64,000 nt of DNA from Arabidopsis thaliana (taxonomy: Eukaryota > Streptophyta > Magnoliopsida > Brassicales > Brassicaceae), in contig NC_003075.7 in assembly GCF_000001735.4 (NCBI RefSeq), positions 13,021,001 to 13,085,000 on the forward strand, in the 5' to 3' direction. Made by a program: the position numbers and the translations under genes. Positions within the stretch are counted from its first letter, which is position 1, and every line of letters begins with the position of its first letter. This document shows, piece after piece, positions 11,450 through 24,600 of the stretch. Under the pieces are notes generated by a model that did not search any database, had not been told where the DNA came from, and worked only from the letters and a program-made list of their open reading frames with translations.

Positions 11450-14400
11450 TTACAAGCCACCATAGATATCATTGTTGTTGAAGAAGCCATCTTCTGAGAA
11501 ATCATGGTCTGTGATCGATATATCTTCTGAAAAATGAAGGTTGTTGTTCGAGGCTGCTTTAAAACTGTTGTTTCGACTTGGAGCTCGGCCTCCTCCTGAG
11601 ATGTTGGAAGTAGAGGCAGTTGTGTTTCTCTCTGCGTTACTGTTGCTACCACTTTGACCCGAAAAGGCTTGTTGCTGTTGCACACTCCCTCCATTTTCAG
11701 ACATCTCCTGCAACAGCTGATGAAGCATCTGCTGCTCCGGAGTGTTACCATGTGAATGTGGTGATTGTAACTGATGAGGATGATTCTGCGGAAGTATGTT
11801 GGTAGGGCCATTCATGGTGCGCTGCTGCTGTTGCATTTGAGGAGAGTTGGGAAATCCACCTGTAACTAAGTTATGCCTCTGCTGGGATGAAGAAGATGGA
11901 CTCTGGTTTGAGTTTGGGGTTGGGTTCTGACTCGAGAACCCCTCTTGTTTACCCGTATTTGAGTTTGGGTTATTCATAGCATTTTGCCTCATAAGCATGC
12001 TTTGGTAGTTGGTCAGAGCTGCTGCGGCTTGAGCAGAGCCATTCATAGCTCCACGACCAACAATTTGATTGTGATTATTGGAGTTGTTGTTGGCAGTTGC
12101 GCCGCTCACCGTTCCTGAAGATATCACCATTTGACCTTCAGCTGGCCCACTCATAGCTCCACGACCAACAATTTGATGGTGATTATTGGTGTTATTGCCC
12201 GTTGAGCCATTCATCGTTCCTGAAGTTAACACCATTTGAGCTTGAACTGGCCCATTTATAGCTCCATTATTCCCAAACTGCTCCATCTCTTGCATTTTCT
12301 GTTTCTGTAGCTTCACTGTCACCGTCTGTTCCAAAAGCCGTTTCAACCCCTCTACATAAATGACATAAGCAGGTATCATAACATTCAGATTCAGTCAGAA
12401 CATTTTCACCAGGAGAGTTACAACGACCAGTACATATTTCAAGTAAAAGGTGCACCAGAGGGGAAACCTGGTTTTGGATCTCATTCAAGAAGAATATTGT
12501 GGATGGAAATTGTATACTTACCAATAGGACCGATTTTTTGCTCGCCAGTGAAATTCATCAGATCCTTCATGCTCTTGACAACTTCAGATATCTGTCACTC
12601 GCATGCCTCAATATTAGGACTTCTTACGACTTCATATACAACAGTAACAGTAAGGAAAGGAGCAAAGGAATACCTGCAGAGTCCTGATATATCTTTTTGG
12701 ATAGCCAAGATCATTCAGCGACTGTAGTTCCATGAACTTTGCCAGTTGCCGTCCTGCTCCCAAGACCCTGATACACAAAATGGCACCCAGCAATGATAAA
12801 AAGCACTAGAAACAAATGCCAGAGTATCGACAATAAAAGAATAATGTGCATTAACTTACATGTTACTATTTGACTGTAAATCCTGCTGAGAAACCCCCTC
12901 TGACCCACTCTCTGAGATCGTGCTCTGGCATTTCTGTGCAACCTGAAGCAATTGGTTCACCTGCATGACCAATAAATAAGATTTTAGTACACTTCTTAGC
13001 ACCGTTGCAGCATCTGTAAACATCTGTTCTGAAGTAAAATAACAGACTTTGTGCTCTATTCATAGGAAACCAGAAGATAAGCTACACAGAAACCGGGTAT
13101 TAGCTATCCTCAATTTCATAACAAGGGTTTAAGGAAACAAAGTCATACAGTTGACCACAAACATTTTATGTAAAGTCTTAAGTTCCAATTAATAAACGCA
13201 AGGGTCGTGCCATTAGAATACCTGTGGAGCAATAAGTCTGCGAAGAAGAAGCTCTTCATGACGCCGAGCGCAAAACTCCCAAGAAAGTATCTAGATAGAA
13301 GCAAAGTCAAGATTAACTAAGCATTAGCATACTGGTGCCTGATTTTTTCATCGCTTTACACAATTTGGAACCAGAGAATTGTTCTAGATACCTTCAAATC
13401 TTGAGAAAATATGATGCGAAGATGGCCCTCACGGACAACACGAAACTGCTCGTGTACAGTTTCCTGAACTGCTTTTCTATATTCTAACATCATCAGTCCA
13501 TTGGGAAATCTGTTTTCTCGAGGGTGATCCAGATATAACAGCTCATCAATAATACCACTTGCAAATTTGATTTCAATTAGTCTGGCAAGCACATCAAACG
13601 TTGCCTCTGCGGATTAACACGAGAAGTGACAGTTAGCTACTATTTTGACTTAATAGTTATAAACAATAAAAAGAGACCAATTAGCATGTGTAAGTTGCTT
13701 CATTGTGCTCAAGTGAAGGCACAGATATATAAGTACACACAAGAATGAAATTTGCAACTAACTTACCAAATCCCTTTCCAGACTTGGTGCCGCAAAGATC
13801 ACACTGCCACATATCCTGCAAACACAATGAGAAGATGATGGACTTATCAATTGAGAAATCAATGAAGTGAAATTCATAAATAGTACAGGTGGAGAAACCG
13901 TGTGTATGGCTAAAGATACAGGGATGCAGAACACTGATATCATAAAAAATCAAAACACCCAGAGCTAAAAATAAACTGACCGGAGCTGCCTGTGGGAACA
14001 TGCCAAGCGCATGGTGCCCAGCACTTTCGTACTGTGACAAGCACAATCTCTGCTTTGCACGAGGTGAAAAGTATTCTGCCACAAATTTCCTCCAATAGGT
14101 AATGCAATTTTCCTAGAAAAGAGGTATCAGCGATGGGTGCATAGATGTGATGAAATAACTGGAAGTCCATAGGTTAGGATTAGCTTACAGCAGGCCGTTG
14201 CTGCAGATGATACAAGTACATCATCAATTTCCGAGCACAGACGCCAACTTCATAAGGACGTACATTAGGAGGAATCTGTTGGGTTCCTTGTTGCTGTAAC
14301 TGCTGTCTCAGCTGCTGCTGTTGCTGAAGTTGGAGTCTCTGAGAGGGTGACATGGATTGAAGCATCTGCTGATGTTGCCTCAGTCTCTGCTGCTGAAGCA

Positions 14401-15250
14401 AAGCTTGCATCTGCGGATTCCTCCCCGTGGGGTCCTGACGCTGGATCAACTGCTGTAAAATCTGCTGCTGCAACATATCTTCTTGCTTCACTTCTAATCT
14501 GGGTTTCTTATCCACATGGGAATAATTGTTCTCCCTCATTGGAACAGAACCTTGTCCTGTTTGCTGTTGTAGTAGTTGCTGCTGCTGCTGCTGAGGTAAG
14601 TGTTGCATTGAAGCAGCAGAGCCATCAAGAACCAATGAACCCGGTATGTTAACGCTATTCGAGGAGAAAGACATCGGTGATGTTGGGATACGCATATTAT
14701 TATTGATGCCACTGCTCCTCTGCATATTTAGAGCTTCCGTGCCAACAGCATCAGTCAATGAGAAACTCGATTCAACAGCTCCCGAGACCACCGTTCTGTT
14801 CATGCCCCACCCACGAGAGCAGATAACAGATCAAGCCGTCCAAATACAAGGACTGATTCAGCGGAATGAAAAGCTTGAAACTTTAAACCCTTCCTTTCAG
14901 AATCTGAGCAAATAACAAAGCCAAACGGATCCTAAGCAGCTATGGTATACTTTCACCAATCAAACTAAGATGGTTAATCATTCAGGATCCAAGAATTACA
15001 AATATTTAGCTGAAGGAAATGAAAACCAAATCAAAGATTGGTAGGCTAATAATCAGAAGCCCTAATTATCAGAAGAGCAAATTCAACATCTCAAAAAGGA
15101 TAGAACTTACCAACAAAGACTAAAACTTCAAATCCAATCGGCGAACTCAAATCAAAACCCAGAAACTGAAATCGACTTGGGAGTTGCACAAATCCCAAAA
15201 ATCAGAAATTTGGAAGAAACTCAGTAGAGAGGGAAATTAATACTTTACAG
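11300..15250 (-). repeat. Right arm of the SLK inverted duplication
   Basis: Inverted counterpart of 6770-10615, carrying SLK1. The leader introns are also conserved (ttgttg/gtaagtt in both). An extra in-frame block in the last exon of SLK1 (about 12090-12160, GRGAMSGPAEGQMVISSGT) is a local duplication not found in SLK3. Confidence 0.9.
11450..14803 (-). CDS. SLK1: SLK1, SEUSS-like transcriptional co-regulator
   Basis: Nine coding exons in plus coordinates: 14189-14803, 13981-14112, 13767-13815, 13392-13606, 13222-13290, 12860-12960, 12674-12767, 12522-12591 and 11450-12351; 748 residues. Internal exon lengths equal those of SLK3 exactly (132, 49, 215, 69, 101, 94, 70). It is a nuclear adaptor acting with LEUNIG-family corepressors. 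The N-terminus begins MNRTVVSGAVESSFSLTD, followed by a long Q-rich region, the conserved LDB-like core, and a Q/N/S-rich tail. The tail has a tandem repeat of the motif IVGRGAM-G-(A/Q)-Q: three copies here, two in SLK3. A leader intron is likely at 14904-15110. This member keeps the full N-terminus, so it is the better proxy for the ancestral gene. Confidence 0.95.
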
Positions 15251-17240
15251 CAGCATTCATGGAAGAAAAAATATCGGCAATGAAAAAAAAAGAGATTTTA
15301 TTTTTGAGTTCACAAATATTTTACGCAAACATAACAAAATCTAATTTCTCAAGCCAAAAAAAAAGGGTATACAGTAGTACAATAGTCAAAAGCTAGGGAC
15401 AGTAACAAAAATACTAACCTGAAATTGATAAGAGAATTTTGGAAAAATGGAAGAAAAAAACAATCACAAATTAAGACCTAGTTGTGGAAAAAAAAAACTC
15501 TTGATTTATTAACTATAAAATAGCTCCAAATCTTTGACCAAAAAACATACATATAGTATAACCGGTAATAACCGACTGTACCGGTCAACTAGCTCTAAGC
15601 GTCACCGACCTCGTGGATCAAACGACACCGACACGTGCTGATGTCTTAGTAGATCTCGTAATAGAAGTGGGACCATAGTTACGTGGCACCATATGAATCG
15701 TTCGATCAGATGCAAATCTCCTACCACAAAGAGATAGATAGATAGTTAGTTGTAACTAGGATAAGATAAACATTTTTTTTCATCGAGTTATTGCAATGAT
15801 TTTTCTCTAAAGTGTAAAATTCTACAAAGATACAATAAAACATCTTAGGCCAATGAATTGAATTATTTGTTATACATATACAGTATACAATTATATGGAG
15901 ATAAATTTTAGTATCTCTACTCAAATTAGACAATTTGTCTACAATATTGTTATGTGTCATAAACTCGTCCACAACACACAACATTCATCCATTAGGTCCC
16001 AATGATCAAAAGTATAGTAGTAAAAAGTAAATCATTGTGGCGACACTTTTTTTCGTCTCAGCCATTTCGAGCTTACTCTGCACATGCTATACATCAACCG
16101 CTTCCTAAAACCTACAATTATAAGGTATTAATTTCATAGCTCACAACAAAAGGAACAAAATACATCTTTAAATTCTACAAAAATAAATCTAGAGTTACAA
16201 CTTCAACCGAGAAAGTCTATCAATGCATATTTCCATTTAAAGTGTGACCTGTCATTGTTAAAAGTTTATTATTGTTGAATAAATTTAGTTAACAATTTCG
16301 TTTATCTGTTTTTAATATTATGGGAAGGAGTCATTTTTCACTAAGCATATAGATTTTCTAATGAGTATCCCTATATATATATATATATATTAAACTTCTT
16401 TTTTCGGTCAATACAATTTTATAATCTTTCATTTTTTCTATCATTTCATATCATTGTAACTATAAATTTTCGTAAATAGACCTTTAGTGTTAATACAATA
16501 GATTTTTATTAATTTTATATCGGATTTTGTTTAAAAAAGAAAAACCATAGGATGGATGATGATTGGTACTTATAAGATTGTAATTGGGTATTTTTGGATT
16601 GTTACCACCATTACAAAGCTATTAACAGAGATTGAAGATATCACACAATGAGAGCGCCACAGCTTCAGCAACGTCCCATGCAGCTGATGTGCCTTCGCCT
16701 TTCTCTTCCTCATCTGCGCTTATAAATAAGGCAAAGCAACTAGAAAAGATTAAAACCAAAACCAAAACAAAAAACTAGTTAAGACCCTGATTTTGTTTCA
16801 TAGGTACATACACTTTTCAACATTGATTTTTGTTGTTAAAAATAAAATCCATGTGAAGGTTCTCATCATATACCGAAAGAATGGGAAATTTGAAAATTCC
16901 ATACTTTTTTAAAAAGACAATTTGTTTTATCACTTTAGTTTTTTTATATATTCAGCGTCTACCAAATCTACACTTTTTTTTCTTTCTCGATTTAGTTAAT
17001 CTTCGTTCTTGTGTCATGTAATAGATTACTATTTCAAAACATAGATATTTAGTTATCTAAATAAAACTAGGCCATCCATGGATGGTTTCAATTTTTTTTT
17101 TCATATGAAAGAAAAGTTAAATTTCATTTCACAATAACCATTGATTACTAAATTTAGTAAAGAATCAATTGGGTTTAGTGTTTACTTGTTTAAGGTTTTT
17201 TTTTTTTCTTTTGTTATGGTTCTATACTAATATCAAAGAG
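15251..17240. other. Intergenic DNA between SLK1 and FWA
   Basis: AT-rich DNA holding the SLK1 promoter and sequence upstream of FWA. A (TA)n run lies at about 16372-16391. Except for the GC-richer, coding-like fragment near 16622-16739, I see no gene. Confidence 0.7.
16622..16739 (-). other. Coding-like fragment of unknown origin
   Basis: About 39 sense codons ending in TAA, without an ATG. The reading is acidic then helical (ISADEEEKGEG, then WDVAEAVALSLCDIF). It follows a pyrimidine stretch with an AG (tcttttctag), like a 3' splice site. Composition is GC-richer than both flanks. It may be a relic exon or a chance ORF; I do not recognise it. Confidence 0.25.
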
Positions 17241-17248
17241 TTATGGGC

Positions 17249-17286
17249 CGAAGCCCATACATCTTTCCGTCGAGAATCTCATATAT
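17249..17286 (+). repeat. FWA 38-bp tandem repeat, copy 1
   Basis: Starts cgaagcccatacatctttcc and ends ctcatatat. It is identical to copy 2 and part of the SINE-derived promoter/5' UTR region of FWA. Confidence 0.95.
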
Positions 17287-17293
17287 TCTTTAT

Positions 17294-17331
17294 CGAAGCC
17301 CATACATCTTTCCGTCGAGAATCTCATATAT
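17294..17331 (+). repeat. FWA 38-bp tandem repeat, copy 2
   Basis: Perfect copy of 17249-17286, separated from it by 7 bp. Confidence 0.95.
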
Positions 17332-17334
17332 ACC

Positions 17335-17532
17335 TTATCCCATTCAACATTCATACGAGCGCCGCTCTAGGGTTTTTGCTTTTCGCCATTGGTCCAAGTG
17401 CTATTTGGTTGTTTAAGGTTGCTTTTAGCACACAACTTTAATATTATTTTTATGTTTTTCTTCTTACGATTTATCGATTTGTGGGATACTGACAATCAGA
17501 TTATTGTTGTTTTTTCCAGCCAAATATCAGAT
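17335..17532 (+). repeat. FWA large tandem repeat, copy 1 (198 bp)
   Basis: Begins ttatcccattcaacattcat and ends atatcagat. Copy 2 starts 211 bp later. These repeats overlap the transcribed leader, are derived from a SINE, and are the known target of RNA-directed DNA methylation that silences FWA in vegetative tissue. Confidence 0.95.
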
Positions 17533-17545
17533 CTTGCGCCGCTCT

Positions 17546-17742
17546 TTATCCCATTCAACATTCATACGAGCACCGCTTTACGGTTTTTGCTTTTCGACAT
17601 TGGTCGAAGTGCTATTTGGTTGTTTAAGGTTGCTTTTAGCACACAACTTTAATATTATTTTTATGTTTTCTTCTTACGATTTATCGATTTGTAGGATACT
17701 GACAATCAGATTTTTGTTGTTTTTTTCAGCCAAAAATCAGAT
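17546..17742 (+). repeat. FWA large tandem repeat, copy 2 (197 bp)
   Basis: Differs from copy 1 by about a dozen substitutions and small indels (for example gcgccgctcta to gcaccgcttta). Both copies keep a ttttt(c)cag acceptor-like site near the end, consistent with the noncoding leader exons of FWA. Confidence 0.93.
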
Positions 17743-18311
17743 TTTTTTACATTTTGTTTAGAGAATGATTTTGGTTCCCGATTTGTCTGTTTTTCGCTTA
17801 TGTGTAAAGTACTTTGAAAAATATTGTGTTAACTCTACAATGGGTATCCCAAATTTTTGAGTTCTTTTGTCTTGTTCGTTGTCGAGACACTAGAAATGTT
17901 AATTTAATTCTCTTCTTCCAAAAAGAACCATTTACTGGTTCATTCTCTACTTGAATTTTATTCTGGTTGTATTTCTTTTCCAGTATAAAGCAGATTGTTT
18001 TTTGTTATTTTTCAGTTTAGATTGGCTTTGTCTCTTTTGAGTTGTTGCAATTGTCAAACTTTGGAATGAAATAGTAAATAATCTTAGGTTGGTAGTAAAT
18101 CTTAACATTGTGTTTTTGGGGCATAATTTATCGATAAAATCTTCAGCATTAAAACCAAAAAGAAAAAACTTTTTAAGTCTTTTTTGTTTGGTGGTTAATA
18201 TAAAGTTTATACGTGTATTAATTTGATCACACTCACTATATGTCCAGGGAGCTAAACCTCTATATCGAGTACTAATAGTATGCAATGTCCAGGTTATTGC
18301 ATTGAGGGAAA

Positions 18312-21242
18312 ATGAATGGACAAGGTGATTTGGATGCGGTTGGAAACATTCCAAAACCAGGTGAAGCTGAAGGCGATGAGATTGATATGATTAATGATAT
18401 GTCTGGTGTTAATGATCAAGATGGTGGAAGGATGAGAAGAACCCATAGGCGCACTGCTTATCAAACTCAAGAACTTGAAAAGTTTGTTCACTTTCTTCTT
18501 CATTTCATCATCATGCAACATTTCCTATTATTTTTTTTATTTTTTTATTTTGAGTTTGGAATGTTTCTCTTTACTTTGCTCTTTACTTTAAAATGAGTGT
18601 AGTTTCTACATGGAAAATCCTCATCCCACTGAAGAACAGAGGTACGAGCTTGGACAAAGGCTTAATATGGGTGTCAATCAAGTCAAGAATTGGTTCCAGA
18701 ATAAAAGAAATCTCGAGAAGGTACCAAAAAATACAGAAGTGTATACATGCATGTGGCTGTGTCTTTTCTTATTCTTTGCACGTACCGTATTATGGACCAT
18801 GTTTCTGCCCTATGTTAAAAACAAATACTGTATATAGTTTACCACCTCTCTCTCTCATCCTCAAAATCTGCCTTGATTATGGTATAATTATTGAGTGTGG
18901 TTTTTTGGGTAAGCAGATCAATAATGACCACCTTGAGAATGTAACTCTTAGAGAAGAGCATGACAGATTGCTAGCAACTCAGGATCAGCTTAGAAGCGCA
19001 ATGCTACGTAGTTTATGCAACATTTGTGGTAAGGCAACTAATTGTGGAGACACTGAATATGAGGTGCAAAAACTTATGGCTGAGAATGCTAACTTGGAGC
19101 GGGAGATAGACCAGTTCAATTCCAGATACCTTTCTCATCCCAAACAAAGGATGGTCAGTACATCCGAACAGGCGCCTTCTTCTTCCTCTAATCCAGGAAT
19201 AAATGCAACACCAGTACTTGATTTTAGTGGTGGAACTAGGACGTCTGAGAAGGAGACATCAATTTTTCTGAATCTTGCCATTACGGCTTTGAGAGAGTTG
19301 ATTACATTGGGAGAAGTGGACTGTCCATTTTGGATGATAGATCCAATCGTTAGATCCAAAGGAGTATCAAAGATCTATGAGAAGTATAGAAGTTCTTTCA
19401 ACAATGTCACAAAACCTCCCGGGCAAATTGTGGAGGCTTCAAGAGCTAAAGGTTTAGTTCCCATGACTTGCGTGACTCTGGTCAAGACTCTTATGGACAC
19501 AGTAATAACCTTTAAACCACCACCCATTTTTTAGTGAAATGTTGTTACATGAAATGTTAACAAGTTTTTTTTTTTTTTTTTTAAACAGGGCAAATGGGTC
19601 AACGTGTTTGCACCTATAGTCCCTGTGGCATCAACCCATAAAGTGCTATCTACCGGTTCTGGTGGAACCAAAAGTGGCTCACTCCAACAGGTATAATATA
19701 TATAGTTTTCTGAGTCGTCTATATTGGTTGATAATCCAAGAGAAGTAGAAACATTTCAAATTTGTGATCATATAATTTTGGCAGATTCAAGCAGAATTTC
19801 AAGTAATTTCTCCGCTGGTACCAAAGAGAAAAGTAACGTTTATTAGATACTGCAAAGAGATCAGACAGGGCTTATGGGTGGTCGTCGACGTTACTCCTAC
19901 TCAAAATCCGACTTTGCTGCCCTATGGTTGTTCTAAGAGGCTACCCTCAGGCCTTATCATAGACGACCTGTCCAATGGGTACTCCCAGGTTACTTCTGAA
20001 TCCTGTTCTTTGAACAATATATGTTGGTTCACTTGTTATTACTCGCAATCATAATTAATGATCTATCAGAGCATCTTGTACTGTGGAGACATAAATAAAT
20101 GGTTAATGGTTATTATTATATTCACCACATGTATAACACATAGAGATTTGATTTCACAGGTTACATGGATTGAACAAGCGGAATATAATGAGAGTCACAT
20201 CCACCAACTCTACCAGCCTTTGATTGGCTATGGGATCGGGCTAGGTGCAAAGAGATGGCTCGCGACGCTGCAGAGACACTGCGAAAGCCTCTCGACCCTT
20301 TCATCTACCAACTTGACTGAAATTAGTCCAGGTGAAAGCTATTTAAATTATAGAATAAATCTCATTACAACTACTTTTTAGGTCATTTTCGGTTCTCCAC
20401 TAAATTTGGACAGGCCTTGATTGTGATATATGTTTTCGATATAGGATTGTCTGCAAAAGGTGCAACTGAAATAGTGAAGCTAGCACAGCGAATGACTCTC
20501 AACTACTACAGAGGTATTACGAGTCCTTCGGTGGACAAGTGGCAGAAAATTCAGGTGGAGAATGTGGCACAAAACATGAGTTTCATGATCCGAAAGAACG
20601 TGAATGAGCCTGGTGAGCTAACTGGGATTGTGCTGAGTGCATCCACTTCTGTTTGGCTCCCAGTGAACCAGCATACACTCTTTGCTTTCATTAGCCACCT
20701 GAGTTTCAGACACGAGTGGGATATCTTGACCAATGATACTACCATGGAAGAAACAATCCGGATTCAAAAAGCAAAACGCCATGGAAACATCATCTCTCTT
20801 CTGAAAATCGTTGTGAGTTTCAAAACATTTATTTTTGGTTTAATGAGTGTCGTTTTGTCTATGTTTCCATTGATTTTCGTGAGTTTTGCAATGCAAACAG
20901 AATAATGGTATGCTGGTTCTGCAAGAGATTTGGAATGATGCATCAGGTGCAATGGTGGTGTATGCACCAGTGGAAACCAATTCTATTGAGCTGGTCAAGA
21001 GAGGTGAAAATTCAGATTCTGTGAAGTTTCTTCCTTCGGGATTTTCGATAGTGCCAGATGGAGTAAATGGGTCATATCATAGAGGCAATACTGGTGGAGG
21101 ATGTCTACTGACATTTGGACTTCAGATCTTGGTGGGCATCAATCCAACTGCTGCACTCATTCAAGGTACTGTCAAAAGTGTCGAGACACTCATGGCTCAT
21201 ACTATTGTCAAGATCAAATCCGCGTTAGATTTACAGACGTAA
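18312..21242 (+). CDS. FWA: FWA, imprinted HD-ZIP class IV homeodomain protein
   Basis: Eight coding exons: 18312-18481, 18603-18720, 18917-19501, 19589-19690, 19785-19988, 20160-20331, 20445-20812 and 20901-21242; 686 residues. It is a nuclear transcription factor expressed from the maternal allele in endosperm; ectopic expression of unmethylated epialleles delays flowering. The homeodomain is at about 40-99 ([25 protein letters not shown]), a leucine-zipper-like segment lies at about 100-180 and contains a [10 protein letters not shown] insert typical of class IV zippers (the CxxC-bearing loop), and a START domain covers about 205-430. The leader is spliced; the exon with the ATG probably begins at 18293 after tgtccag. 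The gene runs convergently into MSH3, with 457 bp between stop codons. Confidence 0.97.
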
Positions 21243-21699
21243 CCATCAGCAGCTCCAGTTTCCGTTGTTCCGCAAGAAATTCGACATTGGCTTGTGCCCT
21301 AGTTTGCTTTTCCAACCAAGACTCTTCTGGATTAACTTTTTTATGCGTTTGTTGATCTGTTTGCTGGATATTTCTTGCTTCCTTTCTTCTTTCCTTTTCT
21401 GAAACTCTCAAATTGTTACAAACCAGAATTAATAGAGAGTTAGAACAATATATTTCGTATTCAACATTGATGGAGATCATGCTTCACTATATCAGGTGAA
21501 AAATGCATTCCAGAATTCTAATAACTACTAGAAATCAAGCTGAAAAGAAACAGGGTTGCGGGTGGAGAAAAGATGTACTGCAACACCGGATTAGAATCCA
21601 TCTCTCTAATTCTCTTTTCTTGTTATACTAATACACATAAGTTAGTACGCAACTAACAGATGATCAAGACCTTGCAGTTGCTATAATGTTAAGATTAAA
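21243..21699. other. Convergent 3' spacer between FWA and MSH3
   Basis: AT-rich; holds the two 3' UTRs. No further gene is seen. Confidence 0.75.
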
Positions 21700-24600
21700 T
21701 CAAAATGAACAAGTTGGTTTTAGTCTGATTTTGCCAGCAATCTTCCAAGCATGCTTTAAAAACTCGAATGCTTTCCAAGGGTCCTCTTCAGAGAGAGCAA
21801 ATTTCAGGTCTGCAAACAAGTCACCTAGAGCCGAAATAGATTCTTCTGCGCCTCTCGGTTCTTCATGTCCTTCTGGTTCTCCCATGCGTGTATTTCTCTC
21901 TCTTGCACGTACCTCAGCTTCCAATTTTGCAGCCATTGAAATGGCTCGACGTATACATGATGGAGGTATCTACAGTCAAGTATATATGTGAGTCAGCTTC
22001 ATAAATGATTGGACCAAAAACAGCCATATTTCAGTGATTAATGCGTTCTTTAAGGCCTCTAGGGTGGCCTACCTCTAATCATTCTGTATGTTGGTATAAA
22101 CTTGCGTATGAGAAAAGAGGGAGGGAGTATACCTGGGCAAGCTGAGCAACCTTAAAACCAAAGCTCCTGCTGCAAAGACCACGCACAAGCTTATATAGGT
22201 AGGTCACATCATCATGATCATAACTGCCTTTATCCTTCTGCAATGTCAGATACGAGACATGGTATGTCCCAACAGAACCTGGGAATCCGTTACTGATCTC
22301 AGCTATTTCAGGGTAATGCGTGACAAAAAGAACCAAACATCTCTTTTCTGCTAGGAGATGCTGTAATGTTGCATAGGCAATGGCTACACCGTCGTGTGTG
22401 CTAGTGCCTCTTCCAAGCTCATCTAATATAACAAGCGAACGAGAAGAACAGGTTCTGATTATGTGTGACGCTTCACTTAATTCTTCTAGAAAGGTACTTC
22501 TGCCATGCTGGATACTGTCTGAAGCACCCATCCGAGTGAAAACACCATCAAGCACGTGCAGCTTGGCGAATGACGCTGGTACAAAGGAACCAACCTGGAA
22601 AACCAATGGGAATATCTTGAATCATTTAGCATTTCAACATATGCAAGAGATTTTTTCTACTGTTAATGTTTATGTTACCTGAGCCATTATGGAAATTAAA
22701 GCAACTTGACGGATATAGCAGCTCTTTCCTCCCATGTTAGGTCCGGTGATAATTTGGCAATATTCCCCTTCTGCATGCAAAATTGTGTCATTTGGGACGA
22801 AGTTATCTTGTAATATAGTCTCCAGTACCTGGCAAATTTTTAAAACGAAATGAACAAAATCATTCCAACTTATTTAAAAATAGAAAGAAAAAGAAATAGA
22901 AGCGAGAGCAAGATGCATACAGGATGACGACCAGACTGTATGTTTATCTCAACTGGTTCACAGTCATCCACAAACTCGGGACGGACATAGTTCTGCAGAG
23001 GGAAAAAATTGGAAGCCAGAGTTACAAATTGAAAAGCAGTGAGTACAAGAACATTTATTGTGGTTTGTTCCTTCGTTACACCTTGTTTCTAGATAGAGTT
23101 GAAAGGGAGTGCAAACAGTCCAGTGCAGCAAGAGCTTGAACGGCAGCCTTAAAATCTGTGTAGTATCTACTGAAACTCTTGAGGAAACTATCCCACGAAG
23201 CTCGGTTCACAATGGCAAGATGTTCAGTTGCTAGAGCTAGCTCATCCAAGCCAGCTACTATTTCTGGGGGATGATATCGAATAGTCTTCTTGGTGCTATT
23301 TACTTTCACCCAATTCATAGGGACCTTGGAATCAACGGGCAGCTGTACAAAGCCTTAGTTTCAGATCAGAAATAAAGGTCCACAACTTTCAAAGATGAGA
23401 GTATCATATGCACATATGTTATACTTGGTACCAAAGAAGATATTAGGTTCTAGAGCAGTGAATAACTTTTAATGGATATGTGCACGAGAAAGAAAGTGAG
23501 AACAGTAAAGCCCCAAAAGTAAACCAACACAAAGTACCTTCTTGAAACTTATTCTCATCCCCATACACAACAATACTTATTGGGTATCCATTTAGGTGCA
23601 ATTTATAAAAAAATCAAGAAAGCTGCACTCTTGCGGAAGACAGCATCATCTAAAAATTACGAGTTTCTCGAGAGGATACCTCTATCAAATGTGTGATCCC
23701 CGACACTTGAAGAAATTCCAAATTTCGAATAGCGAGCTTCTTGCGAAATGAAGCTATCGAGGAATCCAGCTTTTCCCTGATGACTAAAACTGCTTGGCGA
23801 GCTTCAGCAAGCTGTACATTGCGAAAAACACAACTGAGTTATGGAACAAAATCGCCACTAAACCGTTAATTTATGATAAGCAAATCAAGTTTAAGAAGCT
23901 GTGTGATGCACAAAAACAGAACATAAAGAGAGAGGCCGTAGATAGTATCAATTTCCAAACAAGATACAAACCTCAGGAAATTGGTCGCTGGAAGTGATTA
24001 GTATGTCGAGCAAGTCACCTCGAACAGCCGCTTCCTTATTTAGGGCAGAGAGAAGTTTTCCGGCATTGTCAACCACAACAGGGGATGAAATAACAGAAAT
24101 CAATTTTCTCAAAAGAGTAGATCGCACAGTTGCAGATTGCATACTCCTCATTTCAGAGTCTTGCTTTATGCCAAGCCGCTGAATTTGCTTCCCCGCAAGT
24201 AAAATAGCTTCCATAACTGCAATGAACTTTTCATCCAAAAAGTTAAGAACCCTCAAGCCAGGTGAGGAGGAGCTGTAAAGCAAGAGCTAGTTAACAAAAA
24301 CAGGGGTGGGAAGCAAAACTCGTATAATTCTGCACTCTATCCTCCTCTCCCCTTTGTTTATTTTTCTTAATCAAGATAACTAAGAATTGGCGCGGTGATG
24401 TTTATAGCTTTACATATGACTATATAGAAAACGAAAATCATCGTGAGAAAAGAGGATAGGATATTGAATAATGTCTAACAGATCCTATAACCATGAAACA
24501 AGTATCTCTATGACTAGATATCACAAAGATACCAATACGCTGTATTATTTGCCAACTCACTTCAGAGGGATTTTTTAATGATTAGACTTGGTTTATCAAT

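Noticed and set aside
11404..11811. Second minus-strand ORF over the SLK1 last exon
   Set aside because: It overlaps the true SLK1 frame, which has exon structure and a paralog; this frame has neither.
17169..17761. Three overlapping ORFs over the FWA repeats
   Set aside because: They come from the duplicated SINE sequence and begin in the noncoding promoter/leader; no conserved frame.
24227..24286. Longer MSH3 exon 6 starting at an earlier AG
   Set aside because: It stays in frame and adds 20 residues, but the shorter exon gives the expected MSH3 length and continuity of the family sequence.
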